64,000 nt of DNA from Lentilactobacillus parabuchneri DSM 5707 = NBRC 107865 (GCF_001435315.1 NZ_AZGK01000008.1:1-64000); one strand, 5' to 3'. Positions 50,769 through 59,534 are shown, counted from the first letter of the stretch. Numbers and translations are program-made. Notes: a model not told the origin generated them from the letters alone.

Positions 50769-51674
50769 TTAAGACATATACGTCCGGGCCATCTTTTCAG
50801 GTGAATATTCCGCATCCCTTGCGTTAACACGGTCCAGTCCTACAAATTCATTGAACTTTGGAAAAGTGATCATTCGATCCTTGTATGCTTTAGTCGACCC
50901 ATCACGTTTCAAAGTTTCAAGTAACGTCTTTTCAGCGTATGCCTGCGTATAGGTCAATGTGTTTGGATGCACCACGATATTAAAGCCTAATTCCTGTAGA
51001 TCCTCTTTTTTCGTTAGCGGTGTTTTGCCGTCCTCAATCATGTTGGCCATCAGCGGTGTGTCAGGAAAGGCTTCATGAATCTTTTCCAATTCTGCAACGC
51101 TTTGTGGCGCTTCAATAAATATAAAATCGGCGCCCGCGGCACGATACCGTTTACTACGGGCAATTGCGTCATCCAAGCCATAAACTGCACGGGCATCAGT
51201 TCTCGACATAATCAAAAAGTCATCGTGTTTACGCGCTGATTTTGCAGCTCGCAGCTTAGCTTCAAGAACTTCCGTCGGTTCAACTTTTTTACCATCCATG
51301 TGTCCACACCGTTTAGGCCAAACCTGATCTTCGATAAACATCCCCGCTGCCCCGATCGCTTCATAACTTTCGACAGTTCGCTTAATATTATCGAGATCAC
51401 CATACCCCGTATCTGCGTCGGCAAATACCGGAACATTAACTGCATTAATAATCTGCCGACATCGTTCAAGTGAAAGGCCAAAGTCCGCAATTCCTCGATC
51501 CGGCATGGCCAAAGCTGACGCGCTTGTGGCATATCCAGCTGAAAATATCGCTTGAGCCCCTTCGGCTTCAGCAATTTTGGCAGCTAAAGCATCTGGTGCG
51601 ACCATCATCTCAACGATGTTGCCGCTCATGACTTCTTTATTAAATTGATGACGCATCTTATTATTTTTCAGCAT
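50769..51674 (-). CDS. Isocitrate lyase/PEP mutase superfamily enzyme (methylisocitrate/alkylmalate lyase-like)
   Basis: A 301-residue enzyme. The Mg2+-binding block DADTGYGD and the lyase motif PKRCGH with catalytic Cys are intact, so it belongs with the C-C lyases (isocitrate, methylisocitrate, dimethylmalate or alkylmalate lyases) and not with PEP mutase itself. EDQVWPKRCGHMDGKKVEP is the flexible gating loop. Start ATG 51674 lies eight bases after GGAGG and overlaps the upstream gene by 14 bases. Its substrate is unknown. A Val-specific T-box upstream points to a branched C5 precursor (inference). Confidence 0.85.
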   Translation of the reverse strand: MLKNNKMRHQFNKEVMSGNIVEMMVAPDALAAKIAEAEGAQAIFSAGYATSASALAMPDRGIADFGLSLERCRQIINAVNVPVFADADTGYGDLDNIKRTVESYEAIGAAGMFIEDQVWPKRCGHMDGKKVEPTEVLEAKLRAAKSARKHDDFLIMSRTDARAVYGLDDAIARSKRYRAAGADFIFIEAPQSVAELEKIHEAFPDTPLMANMIEDGKTPLTKKEDLQELGFNIVVHPNTLTYTQAYAEKTLLETLKRDGSTKAYKDRMITFPKFNEFVGLDRVNARDAEYSPEKMARTYMS

Positions 51675-52407
51675 AAGTGATGCCTCCTTGTTTGATTAAT
51701 TTGATTGCATCTGACTGCGCGTTCTTAATTGCACTCGTTAAACTTCCCTTGTCCAGCCAGCCAGAAATCCCGGTAATTTGGGTCATTCCCGGGGTCCAAG
51801 TTTCCATTAGCGGCAATGGTAACTGTCGTTCAGTCAGTTGAGCTAATTGATCGATATCGTAATGATCAATGGCAATTGCATCAGCGCCAGCCTTTGCCAG
51901 ATATCCAATTCGTTGAATAATACCCTCAATTCCATAAGATTGAATTCCTTCTAGCTTGATCCAAATTTGGGTGTCCGAATTTTCCAAGGCGTCCTTGGCT
52001 GCCCTCAACTTACCAATCAAGTCCTCTGGTGTTGTGGTGTGGGGCTCCGCCGTTGTGTGAGCAGGGTATGTCTGGTCATTCAACAATAAAATGTCTCCAC
52101 CTGATCGTTCCAGTTCCATTGCCGAATAGTAGGTATTGAGAGGATTGCCAAACCCTGACTGCAGATCGGCAATCAACCGCCCGGTCTTTTTTAAACGCAT
52201 GTCCCGCAAGAATTTCGCATATTCAGACAATGTCAGCATGCCTTGCGAATCCTCGGCTATCAATGTATTGGCTGTCAAAGTGCCATCAATTAAAATTGCT
52301 GGAAAGCCTTCATCACTTAACATCCTGAAAGTATTCCCGTCACCTGAAGCAGGGATAATTGTGTCGGGATGTTGATCTAGATAGGTTAATAAATTAGTTT
52401 GAGTCAT
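51661..52407 (-). CDS. Isocitrate lyase/PEP mutase-like protein with degenerate active site
   Basis: A 248-residue protein with the same TIM-barrel framework as its neighbour (IIPASGDGNTFRMLSDEGFP, then IKLEGIQSYGIEGIIQRI). Where the family has DxDxGYG it reads DLQSGFG, and where lyases have the Cys motif it reads LLLNDQTYPAHTT, so the metal-binding Asp and catalytic Cys are missing. It may be a non-catalytic partner, or act on a different substrate. ATG 52407 has GGAGG seven bases upstream. First gene after the Val T-box. Confidence 0.72.
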   Translation of the reverse strand: MTQTNLLTYLDQHPDTIIPASGDGNTFRMLSDEGFPAILIDGTLTANTLIAEDSQGMLTLSEYAKFLRDMRLKKTGRLIADLQSGFGNPLNTYYSAMELERSGGDILLLNDQTYPAHTTAEPHTTTPEDLIGKLRAAKDALENSDTQIWIKLEGIQSYGIEGIIQRIGYLAKAGADAIAIDHYDIDQLAQLTERQLPLPLMETWTPGMTQITGISGWLDKGSLTSAIKNAQSDAIKLIKQGGITYAEK

Positions 52408-52449
52408 TGTGATTCCTCCAATCAATTATGTGTAGAAAAATGAGAAAAT

Positions 52450-52748
52450 AAAAAATGCGTCCTTCGAATCAACTTCGAAGGGCGCATTTTAAAATAGATG
52501 CACGGTACCACCTTGATTTATCGAATTAAACCATTCAATTCAATTCGATCTTAACGAACACAATTTATAAAATTGTAGTCGCTGGCCTTTTAATGGTGGC
52601 ATCCAGTAAACACTCAGGGATCGCATCTACAGCTCCAAGCCTACTTTCAATCATGAATTGCAATTTCCTTTCACCAACCGGAAACTCTCTAAATGCAATT
52701 AATAATTTACTCCCGCTTTTCATCGCTTTTCTCAACGTTTTCTAATTG
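52450..52748 (-). promoter_or_regulatory. T-box leader, predicted Val (GUA) specifier
   Basis: Complete leader of about 300 bases. The T-box AAGGTGGTACCGTG lies at 52501-52514 and the terminator hairpin AAATGCG.CCTTCGAA / TTCGAAGG.CGCATTTTTT at 52450-52489. Stem I has its conserved GGGAGTAA and AGAGAG..GGTTGGTG segments. The specifier loop reads TTGAAAGTAGGCTTGG. Aligned with the known glyQS loop (GAAA-GGC-A), the specifier is GUA (52644-52642), Val. Uncharged tRNA-Val should thus turn on the lyase/MFS operon. Confidence 0.85.
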
Positions 52749-52754
52749 AATAGT

Positions 52755-52783
52755 ATCTTAACTCATTGAATTTTAATTGTAAA
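52755..52783 (-). promoter_or_regulatory. Promoter of the Val T-box operon
   Basis: Minus strand TTTACA, 17-bp spacer, TAAGAT. Transcript start about 52748, just before stem I of the T-box. Confidence 0.65.
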
Positions 52784-52859
52784 GGGATTTTTTACATTCT
52801 CACAATTAATCCTTCAAGTCAGATTACAACTAGGCTTCATTCAATGCAGGGAAAATCGG

Positions 52860-54749
52860 CTACACCTTAACCACATCATGCTTCTTGATCAACGTGAGCA
52901 ATTCCTCAATATCCCCGGAATAGACTTCCCCGATATTTCCAATTCGGAAACTATCAATATTGGAAACTTTTCCTGGATAAATGATGAATCCATTTTGCTT
53001 GAGATATTCGTACAAGCTACGGAAATCAAAATCGGCCGTGGGGTACTTAAATGACGTAATGATCGGTGACTGAACGGCCTCATCAATAACCGGCTGATAA
53101 CCGATTTCAATCATTCCTGCCCGCAGCATCTTCTCGTTTTGAGTGTATCGGGCATTACGCCCCGAAACGCCGCCTTCAGCATCCAGCTCACGTAATGCTT
53201 GAAGAAATGCGTAGACCACGTGGGTTGGGGACGTGAACCGCCATTTGCCATCATTGTCTTCAAAGCACTTATATTGATCGTACAAATCAAGTGCCAAAGA
53301 ACGGGCATTGCCGGCTGTTTCATCAATGACAGCCTTTCTGGCAATCACCAGCCCAAAGCCGGGAACGCCTTGAATACATTTATTTGAGCTGCTAATCAAA
53401 TAATCAATTTCACTTTTCTCAACATCAATCGGCACGCCGCCAAAGCTCGACATTGCGTCAACGATCGTCGTAATCCCTTTGGCATGAACTTTAGGGATGA
53501 TGGTTTCAATTGGATTCAGGATTCCAGTCGTTGTTTCGCAATGAACAATCGCAAAATGGGTCACTTCCGGATGCGCATCGAGAGCCCTTTTGATCTGATG
53601 CCAATCGGTAATTTCATCTTCTCGAAAGTTCAAATCAACGTGTTTAATATCAAGGTAATCGGCGATTTGAGCCATTCGTTGGCCATAGGCACCGTTAATG
53701 GCAATCATCAAAACTGCCGACTGCTTTGGGACCGCCGTTCCAATTGTTGATTCCACGGCAAACGTGCCGCTTCCCTGCATCAACACAGCGGTGTAGTTTG
53801 CGCTCGAGACATTTGCCAACTTCAACAACGCTTGTCGAACTGCTTGGGTGTCGGCTTTATATTCATCATCCCAAGTACCATGGTCGACCAACATTTGTTT
53901 CTTAACAACTGGACTCGTTGTCAGTGGCCCCGGTGTCAGTAAAATTGGTGCCGGTTGTGGCTCATATTTTTGGTCGGTATCAATTGCTGAAATCAGATTA
54001 ATTAAATCCTGAAGATTATCAATCACGTAATCAGCGCCGGCATTTTCTAAAATTGTAATCGCTCGATTCTTGAGCGAATTTTGTTTGGCAATCGACAGAC
54101 TATTATATTCGTCTTCTGTCAACCCGATTAGGTTGCCGCCTTCAACCACGCCAACCGTGATTGCGTGGGCAGCCTTTCCCTCTAAAATATCGTTGACCGT
54201 ATCGCCAACTTTAATCACGGAATGAGGGCCTTCAACGCCCATTTTATCCATGGCATAAAGCAGCATATCAGGATTTGGCCGTCCGATGCCGTTTGTGAGG
54301 TCGGACGTCACGTTAATTTCCGGTGTGTAGCCCTGCTTGGCGGCCAGTGGAATCACATGGCCGAGCATCTCACTTGTATAGCCGGTTGTCGATGCATATT
54401 TAATGCCCCGCTGTTGACAGTATGCGACTAGCTCCACCAGCCCGGATTTGAGTTGGCTTGTCTTTGCCAATACCTGAACAATTTCTGTTTGAAACCGCCG
54501 GTAAATTTGGTCCACCGCTTGTGAAATTGAGTCGTTGGGATGCTTTTCTCGCCACTTGTCTTGAACATCTGGTTTTGCCATGATCTTTTTAACGTGATCC
54601 AGCTTATCCAAGCCCAAGTCTGCGCGAATCTCTGCAGTCGGAACCGTAATTCCGAAGCTCTCAAATGCTTGTTGGAAGGCAATAATTGGTGCCTGACTGC
54701 CGTAATCAACCGTGGTGCCTGCCCAATCAAATACAATTGCTTTTATCAT
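52860..54749 (-). CDS. phnXW: Bifunctional phosphonoacetaldehyde hydrolase / 2-aminoethylphosphonate-pyruvate transaminase fusion
   Basis: A 629-residue fusion. Residues 1-265 are PhnX: HAD nucleophile FDWAGTTVDYG, Schiff-base Lys in GLDKLDHVKK, KVGDTVNDILEGKAA. Residues about 275-629 are PhnW, a class V aminotransferase with LLTPGPLTTSPVVKKQM and the PLP lysine in SSSNKCIQGVPGFG. Together they convert 2-aminoethylphosphonate to phosphonoacetaldehyde, then to acetaldehyde plus phosphate, with direct channelling possible. It is the last gene of the phnDCEE operon. The fused order X then W is known in some Firmicutes. I see no terminator after it. Confidence 0.93.
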   Translation of the reverse strand: MIKAIVFDWAGTTVDYGSQAPIIAFQQAFESFGITVPTAEIRADLGLDKLDHVKKIMAKPDVQDKWREKHPNDSISQAVDQIYRRFQTEIVQVLAKTSQLKSGLVELVAYCQQRGIKYASTTGYTSEMLGHVIPLAAKQGYTPEINVTSDLTNGIGRPNPDMLLYAMDKMGVEGPHSVIKVGDTVNDILEGKAAHAITVGVVEGGNLIGLTEDEYNSLSIAKQNSLKNRAITILENAGADYVIDNLQDLINLISAIDTDQKYEPQPAPILLTPGPLTTSPVVKKQMLVDHGTWDDEYKADTQAVRQALLKLANVSSANYTAVLMQGSGTFAVESTIGTAVPKQSAVLMIAINGAYGQRMAQIADYLDIKHVDLNFREDEITDWHQIKRALDAHPEVTHFAIVHCETTTGILNPIETIIPKVHAKGITTIVDAMSSFGGVPIDVEKSEIDYLISSSNKCIQGVPGFGLVIARKAVIDETAGNARSLALDLYDQYKCFEDNDGKWRFTSPTHVVYAFLQALRELDAEGGVSGRNARYTQNEKMLRAGMIEIGYQPVIDEAVQSPIITSFKYPTADFDFRSLYEYLKQNGFIIYPGKVSNIDSFRIGNIGEVYSGDIEELLTLIKKHDVVKV

Positions 54750-54774
54750 AATTTTATCTCCTTACTTGATTGAC

Positions 54775-55647
54775 TTACTTAGTTGCTCGTTTGATATAGC
54801 GACTTCTTAATTTATAGGAAATAATTTCCAGTGGAATGGTAAATGCCAGTATCAGGTAAACAATCATGCCGACCTCGTGAAAATCAAAGTAAAAGCCACT
54901 TGCCATAAATAGCTGGTAGCTGATTCCACCCGCTCCGGCCGCAGCACCCACCGCAACCGCGTTGGCAAAATTGATTTCAAACCGGATAAACGTCCAGCTT
55001 AACAAGCTTGAGGCAATCGTTGGAAAAATAACCTGGCTGACCAAGGGCCAAAAGCCAACGCCCATCGCCCGCAAAGCGGATAAGGTGTCACCGGAAATTT
55101 CATCAATACTATCGGCATAAACTTTAACCAAATACGCGACGCTGTGAAATGTTAATCCAATGACAGCAGCGTTAGCGCCTAATCCAAGGGCAACCGAATA
55201 AATTAATACCCAAAGGATCGTTGGAATTGCCCGAATCAATGCCATAACCGTCTGAACAATATTAATTAACCAGGTTGGTGCGAGATTTCTCGCGGCCATC
55301 AAGGCGATGAAAAAGGCAATGACAGCGCCGACCAAGGTCGTGAGAAAGGCGAGTGCAATACTTTGAAACAGTGCCACCATCAAGCTTTCCATGGTGGTAT
55401 TGGAAGGTGCCGGCTGAAGCATCATAATTCGCAAATTATCCAACAAGCCACTCGTTGCGACGGCCAAATTGACGCCCTTTGGAATGATTGTCGGAATCGT
55501 GAGAACCGTGGTGAACACCAGGATCGCCATGACCAGATAAACCGTGCGCCGGCGTTTATCCTTCAGTCGAAGCGGCAGCTTAAATTTAGTCATTGGCTGC
55601 GAAGCTTCGGGTGTCATCTCCAGTCCCCTTTCAGGTTTACTGATCAT
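54775..55647 (-). CDS. phnE: Phosphonate ABC transporter permease PhnE (second copy)
   Basis: A 290-residue permease with about six membrane segments and the EAA-type loop ALRAMGVGFWPLVSQVIFPT. The N-terminus is charged (PLRLKDKRRRT). It overlaps the preceding phnE by four bases (ATGA), and AAGGAG precedes the start. Two PhnE subunits commonly form a heterodimeric channel. It carries the substrate delivered by PhnD across the membrane with energy from PhnC. Confidence 0.9.
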   Translation of the reverse strand: MISKPERGLEMTPEASQPMTKFKLPLRLKDKRRRTVYLVMAILVFTTVLTIPTIIPKGVNLAVATSGLLDNLRIMMLQPAPSNTTMESLMVALFQSIALAFLTTLVGAVIAFFIALMAARNLAPTWLINIVQTVMALIRAIPTILWVLIYSVALGLGANAAVIGLTFHSVAYLVKVYADSIDEISGDTLSALRAMGVGFWPLVSQVIFPTIASSLLSWTFIRFEINFANAVAVGAAAGAGGISYQLFMASGFYFDFHEVGMIVYLILAFTIPLEIISYKLRSRYIKRATK

Positions 55648-56447
55648 ATTGCAATTCTCCTTTCAACTTGGTTTGAGACCAGTTCAACACCAATCACCAA
55701 GACGATGATTGCCAGAACGACCAACCCTGCAGGACCATAACGTAAGCTCTTGAAATAAAGGTCAAATACAAACCCAATGCCAGTCCCTGTCAGCAGCCCA
55801 ACCAAAGTTGCATCCCGCAGATTGTTTTCAATCATATACAGCAGCCACGAGACTAATGGCGTAGTGATTTCGGGAATTACCGCTTGGGAGATGACTTGGA
55901 GATAATTCGCACCGGTTACTTCCAGCGCCTGGATTTTTTCAACGTCGACAGCTTCGATTGTTTCCATAAATGCCCGGGTTAAAAAGCCGATGCTCAAAAA
56001 AAGTAAGGCTAAAAATCCCGTAAAATCATTTTGTTTAAAGGAAAACAACAAGAGCATTGCCCAGCCAACGATCGGAATGTTTCGCATGATGGAGGCAAAT
56101 CCCCTAATCAACCAACTGAGTGTTTGACTTGGGCCGGTGGTTTTCGCACCCGCCAGCGCTAATCCAAGTGCCAAGACGCCGGCAACCGTTGTCGCCGCAA
56201 CCGACACAATCAACGTCCGTAACAGGGCTTGCAGAATAATGCCCCAATACTGAATTGAGTGACTGTTGGGCACAAAGTTCTTAGCCAGCCAGATGATCCC
56301 GCGGTCAACGTAAAGAAATGCAGCCGAGTTAAAATTCAAAATCAATGACGCACCAACATACAAGACAATCATCAGCCCAATCACAATTGATAAATTGAGC
56401 CGTTTTCGCATAAAGAACTTGGAACTATCCATTACTTGGTTTTTCAT
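55644..56447 (-). CDS. phnE: Phosphonate ABC transporter permease PhnE (first copy)
   Basis: A 268-residue permease with about six membrane segments and the EAA loop ALEVTGANYLQVISQAVIPE. ATG 56447 has GGGGGG five bases upstream; the reading frame extends 105 bases further but into phnC without a ribosome-binding site. It begins ten bases after the phnC stop codon. It forms the translocation channel with the second PhnE. Confidence 0.9.
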   Translation of the reverse strand: MKNQVMDSSKFFMRKRLNLSIVIGLMIVLYVGASLILNFNSAAFLYVDRGIIWLAKNFVPNSHSIQYWGIILQALLRTLIVSVAATTVAGVLALGLALAGAKTTGPSQTLSWLIRGFASIMRNIPIVGWAMLLLFSFKQNDFTGFLALLFLSIGFLTRAFMETIEAVDVEKIQALEVTGANYLQVISQAVIPEITTPLVSWLLYMIENNLRDATLVGLLTGTGIGFVFDLYFKSLRYGPAGLVVLAIIVLVIGVELVSNQVERRIAI

Positions 56448-56457
56448 AGAATCCCCC

Positions 56458-57210
56458 CTATGAAGTGACAAACGCACTGTCGCGATATATTCGTTCAATA
56501 TCTTGACTGGAAGCTTGATCAGCCGGCCCATCGAATACAATGTGGCCGTCATTTAGGCCAATAATGTGGTCGGCATATTCTTTTGCAATATCGACTTGGT
56601 GAAGATTAATCAGCACCAACATTCCCCGTTTTTTGGCAAGCTTTTTTAAAATATCCATCACAATGATGGTTGATTTAGGATCCAGTGACGCAATTGGTTC
56701 ATCACATAAAATCATTTCCGGATGCTGCATCAGCGATCTGGCGATTCCGACCCGTTGCTTTTGGCCACCGCTTAAATCACTACAGTACTGAAATGCGAAA
56801 TCCTTCAAACCCACTTCATCTATCAGCTGTAAGGCTTCTTCTTTTTCCTGCTTGGTGTATAGCGATAAGACACCGGCAATCGTTGATTTTCTGGCAAGTC
56901 CGCCGTGAAGCACATTTTCGATTGTCGTCAGCGATTCAATCAAATTATAGTTTTGAAAGATCATCCCAATCTTTGAACGGATGTGCTTGAGGTCACGTTT
57001 GTTAAGTGCGCAGATATCTTGGTCATCAAATCGTATCTGCCCGGAATCATCGGTAATGAGTTGATTGATACTTCGCAATAGCGTTGTTTTCCCTGCTCCG
57101 GAAGGCCCGATGATCACCGTCACCTCTCCTGGCTGGGCAGTAAATGAAACGTCTTGAAGTGAGCGTTTGCCCCCGTCATAAGTTTTTGTTAACTGTTTAA
57201 CCTCAAGCAT
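56458..57210 (-). CDS. phnC: Phosphonate ABC transporter ATP-binding protein PhnC
   Basis: A 250-residue ABC ATPase: Walker A GPSGAGKTT, Q-loop FQNYNLIESLTTIENVLHG, signature LSGGQKQRVGIARSL, Walker B MILCDEPIASLD, H-loop NLHQVDIAK. The Q-loop region with VLHGGLARKS is typical of PhnC. It powers phosphonate import. It lies 11 bases downstream of phnD. Confidence 0.92.
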   Translation of the reverse strand: MLEVKQLTKTYDGGKRSLQDVSFTAQPGEVTVIIGPSGAGKTTLLRSINQLITDDSGQIRFDDQDICALNKRDLKHIRSKIGMIFQNYNLIESLTTIENVLHGGLARKSTIAGVLSLYTKQEKEEALQLIDEVGLKDFAFQYCSDLSGGQKQRVGIARSLMQHPEMILCDEPIASLDPKSTIIVMDILKKLAKKRGMLVLINLHQVDIAKEYADHIIGLNDGHIVFDGPADQASSQDIERIYRDSAFVTS

Positions 57211-57221
57211 ATTAATCTCCT

Positions 57222-58244
57222 TTATTCTCCAAGAATGTCGTGGGTTGGCTTGTACCAGGCATCCGTAATCTTGATAAATTGTGTTTTGCCGTCCTTAGTG
57301 AATAAGCCACGGACTTTCGCGTTTGCAGGGGCAAAGAACAACTTGTTATTTGTCACACTGCTGGATGTCAACTGCTTTTGAATCTTTTCAATATCAGACT
57401 TACTAATTGTTTTAGTATTTGCGACCAGTGGTTCGTTTTGAACAGCGTAAGCCGCGATTGCAACTGATTCCTTACCGCGAACTGCGGTGAACGGTGCGGG
57501 GGCGTCTTTGTTAATCTTGAAGATTGCCCCGGCTTTAGTGGCATCATTTTGGAACTTACCGTACTGGGTCAAATCCATATCATCAAAGGCTGCCACGTCG
57601 GCATCTCCTTTCAGCAGGTTTACCGCTGAGCCTTGGTGTGATTGCCCATAAAGCACCTTGCTGAAGAATTTACCGCCGGAAGACAAATCATCGGTACTCT
57701 TTAAATTAAATGCCTTCTTGATCGCGCCTGCTGGAATGGCAAAGCCGGAAGTTGATGTGTTTGAAACAAATGACATTCGCTTACCCTTGATATTTTTCAA
57801 CGAATACTTGCCGTTAACTTTGTACTTAGCTGCCTGGGCTTTTGGTACCATGATGTAACTGTGATAGTAGGCGTCTTTTAACGTGCCGGACTTACCAGAA
57901 TACGTCACCATCGGAACCACGGTCTTGCTTTGTTTGTGTGCCTGGACGTAACCATCGGGGCCCATCAGCCCAATCTGCGCTTTCCCGGTTGCGATCGCTT
58001 GAATGGCCACGTTATAATCAGTCGTCGTTTCAACGTTGACCTTTTTGCCGGTCGCCTTGTGAATCTCTTGGGTCAAGGCTTTTCTGGCAGCGTCTTCTTC
58101 CTTGGCAGAATCACTGGGCAAAAACACAACATTTAACGTGTTGGATTTCTTGCCGGTGCTTGCAACCGGACTCCCACAAGCTGATAACGAAAGTGCAACC
58201 CCTAACAATCCCATCGCCATAACGGACTTTCTTAACATACTCAT
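57222..58244 (-). CDS. phnD: Phosphonate ABC transporter substrate-binding lipoprotein PhnD
   Basis: A 340-residue lipoprotein with lipobox LSLSAC (Cys about 23). The PhnD-type binding domain shows FLPSDSAKEEDAARKALTQE, TDYNVAIQAIATGKAQIGLM and the family motif FVSNTSTSGFAIPAG. It captures phosphonates outside the cell. ATG 58244 has GAGGAG seven bases upstream. First gene of the operon phnD-phnC-phnE-phnE-phnXW, so the cell can take up and degrade 2-aminoethylphosphonate as a phosphorus or nitrogen source. Confidence 0.92.
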   Translation of the reverse strand: MSMLRKSVMAMGLLGVALSLSACGSPVASTGKKSNTLNVVFLPSDSAKEEDAARKALTQEIHKATGKKVNVETTTDYNVAIQAIATGKAQIGLMGPDGYVQAHKQSKTVVPMVTYSGKSGTLKDAYYHSYIMVPKAQAAKYKVNGKYSLKNIKGKRMSFVSNTSTSGFAIPAGAIKKAFNLKSTDDLSSGGKFFSKVLYGQSHQGSAVNLLKGDADVAAFDDMDLTQYGKFQNDATKAGAIFKINKDAPAPFTAVRGKESVAIAAYAVQNEPLVANTKTISKSDIEKIQKQLTSSSVTNNKLFFAPANAKVRGLFTKDGKTQFIKITDAWYKPTHDILGE

Positions 58245-58402
58245 TTTTAAGCTCCTCATTATCTTTTTTTGTTTTGCTAATTTAGTTTAATCGATGAAGG
58301 TAAATCGCCTGTGTATTTTTTGTAAGCAAATTGTTAACGTTTTGGATAGAAATGTAAATTTTTGATAATACCAAGTGGCCCTTTCACTATTAAATAATGT
58401 TT

Positions 58403-58432
58403 TCGATGTCAAAGTGCTTAAAATGACATCGA
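58403..58432. promoter_or_regulatory. Inverted repeat upstream of the phn operon, possible operator
   Basis: TCGATGTCA and TGACATCGA form perfect 9-bp arms with a 12-bp centre, about 160 bases upstream of phnD and just after the terminator of the preceding gene. There is no T-run, so it is more likely a protein-binding site than a terminator. No regulator gene is nearby. Confidence 0.45.
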
Positions 58433-58435
58433 GAA

Positions 58436-58484
58436 CAAAAAAAGCATCAAACCATTTCAGTTAAACAAAATGGTTTGACGCCTT
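58436..58484 (-). terminator. Intrinsic terminator after the ketopantoate-reductase-family gene
   Basis: Minus strand GCGTCAAACCATTT and AAATGGTTTGATGC arms are followed by TTTTTTT. Confidence 0.9.
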
Positions 58485-58505
58485 TTATGATGCTGTTTTA
58501 ATTTT

Positions 58506-59534
58506 CTATGCTTCTGCCACATGCTGCTCCGGTGTCTTGACTGCAGCCTTCTTATCAGATTCAAGAACTGACTTCATGTAGCCGTCAACGTCAAAGGTGC
58601 CGGCAAATTCTGCCAAATGAACCAGGTTTCTCAAGAAATCGTGGGTCTTTGCTTCATAGTGATATTTGAGACCCAAATCATAGATGTAGCCGTTGATATA
58701 ATCAACTTCAGTTTGGCGATTCTTGGAAATATCTTGATACATGGATGGAAAATGAAGCGGGTTGGAAACGGTGCTGACATATTTAACGGTTTCCCACTCT
58801 TCTTGCCGGGTATTCAGCAACGTAATTCCTGCTCGTTCGCAAACGTCAAAGGCTTCGTCAATCAGTTGAACACCAAGCTTTTGGGCAACTGGCGATTGGA
58901 TATACTCACCCATCCGGATCTTAAACATCGTACAAAGTGTATTGATGACGGAATTGAACACGACTTTGGCCATCAGCGTTCCCAGGAAGTTGGTTGTCAG
59001 GTTCGGGTTCAGGCCGGCCTGCTGGAACTCGTCCACAATCTGGTGGGTCATTGCATCAGGCTTTTCAGTTTCATTGGCAATGTTCATTGAACCTGCGCCT
59101 TTAGGGCCGATGAAATCGACGTCACCAGCTTTATTTAAGACCGTTCCAATCAGCGCAGTTCCACCAAGCAGCCGTTCCTTAGGGAAATATTGGTTAAGCT
59201 TTTCAACGTGGCCCATCCCATTCATACAGGTCACAACGTACTGCTTGTCGTTAAAGAATCGTGAACAGCGTTTTAAGAAATCAGCGAGTTGATACTGCTT
59301 GGTGAAAACAATCAGCACGTCTGGATCTCCTTTATACTCTTCTGGATAATAGACGTTCACTGGCACCAAGTGACGATTTTGACCGTCACGGGAGACATAA
59401 ACGCCGCCTTGCTCACGAACCGTTTCAACTTGTGGTTCCCATGTATCAACGAAGTCCACGTCAAAGCCGGCTTCTTGTAGAAGAACCCCATATCTCAAAC
59501 CCATTGCGCCTGCACCCAAAACTGTGTATTTCAT
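58506..59534 (-). CDS. panE: Ketopantoate reductase family protein (PanE/ApbA)
   Basis: A 342-residue two-domain reductase: NADPH-binding GAGAMGLRYGVLLQEAG at the N-terminus, then CMNGMGHVEKLNQYFP, and the catalytic-domain region LMAKVVFNSVINTL with the conserved Lys. PanE reduces 2-dehydropantoate to pantoate for CoA synthesis. A PanE homologue of Lactococcus is known to act as a branched-chain 2-hydroxyacid dehydrogenase, so this too may reduce branched 2-keto acids. A T-box leader precedes it, which suits amino-acid-linked control. AAAGGAAG lies upstream of the ATG. Single gene. Confidence 0.85.
   Translation of the reverse strand: MKYTVLGAGAMGLRYGVLLQEAGFDVDFVDTWEPQVETVREQGGVYVSRDGQNRHLVPVNVYYPEEYKGDPDVLIVFTKQYQLADFLKRCSRFFNDKQYVVTCMNGMGHVEKLNQYFPKERLLGGTALIGTVLNKAGDVDFIGPKGAGSMNIANETEKPDAMTHQIVDEFQQAGLNPNLTTNFLGTLMAKVVFNSVINTLCTMFKIRMGEYIQSPVAQKLGVQLIDEAFDVCERAGITLLNTRQEEWETVKYVSTVSNPLHFPSMYQDISKNRQTEVDYINGYIYDLGLKYHYEAKTHDFLRNLVHLAEFAGTFDVDGYMKSVLESDKKAAVKTPEQHVAEA

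Noticed and set aside
51661-52407. Calling this gene PEP mutase (phosphonate biosynthesis) because the phn operon is adjacent
   Set aside because: The catalytic metal motif is lost, and the neighbour has the lyase Cys motif. No phosphonopyruvate decarboxylase gene is present. The T-box and terminator separate it from the phn operon.
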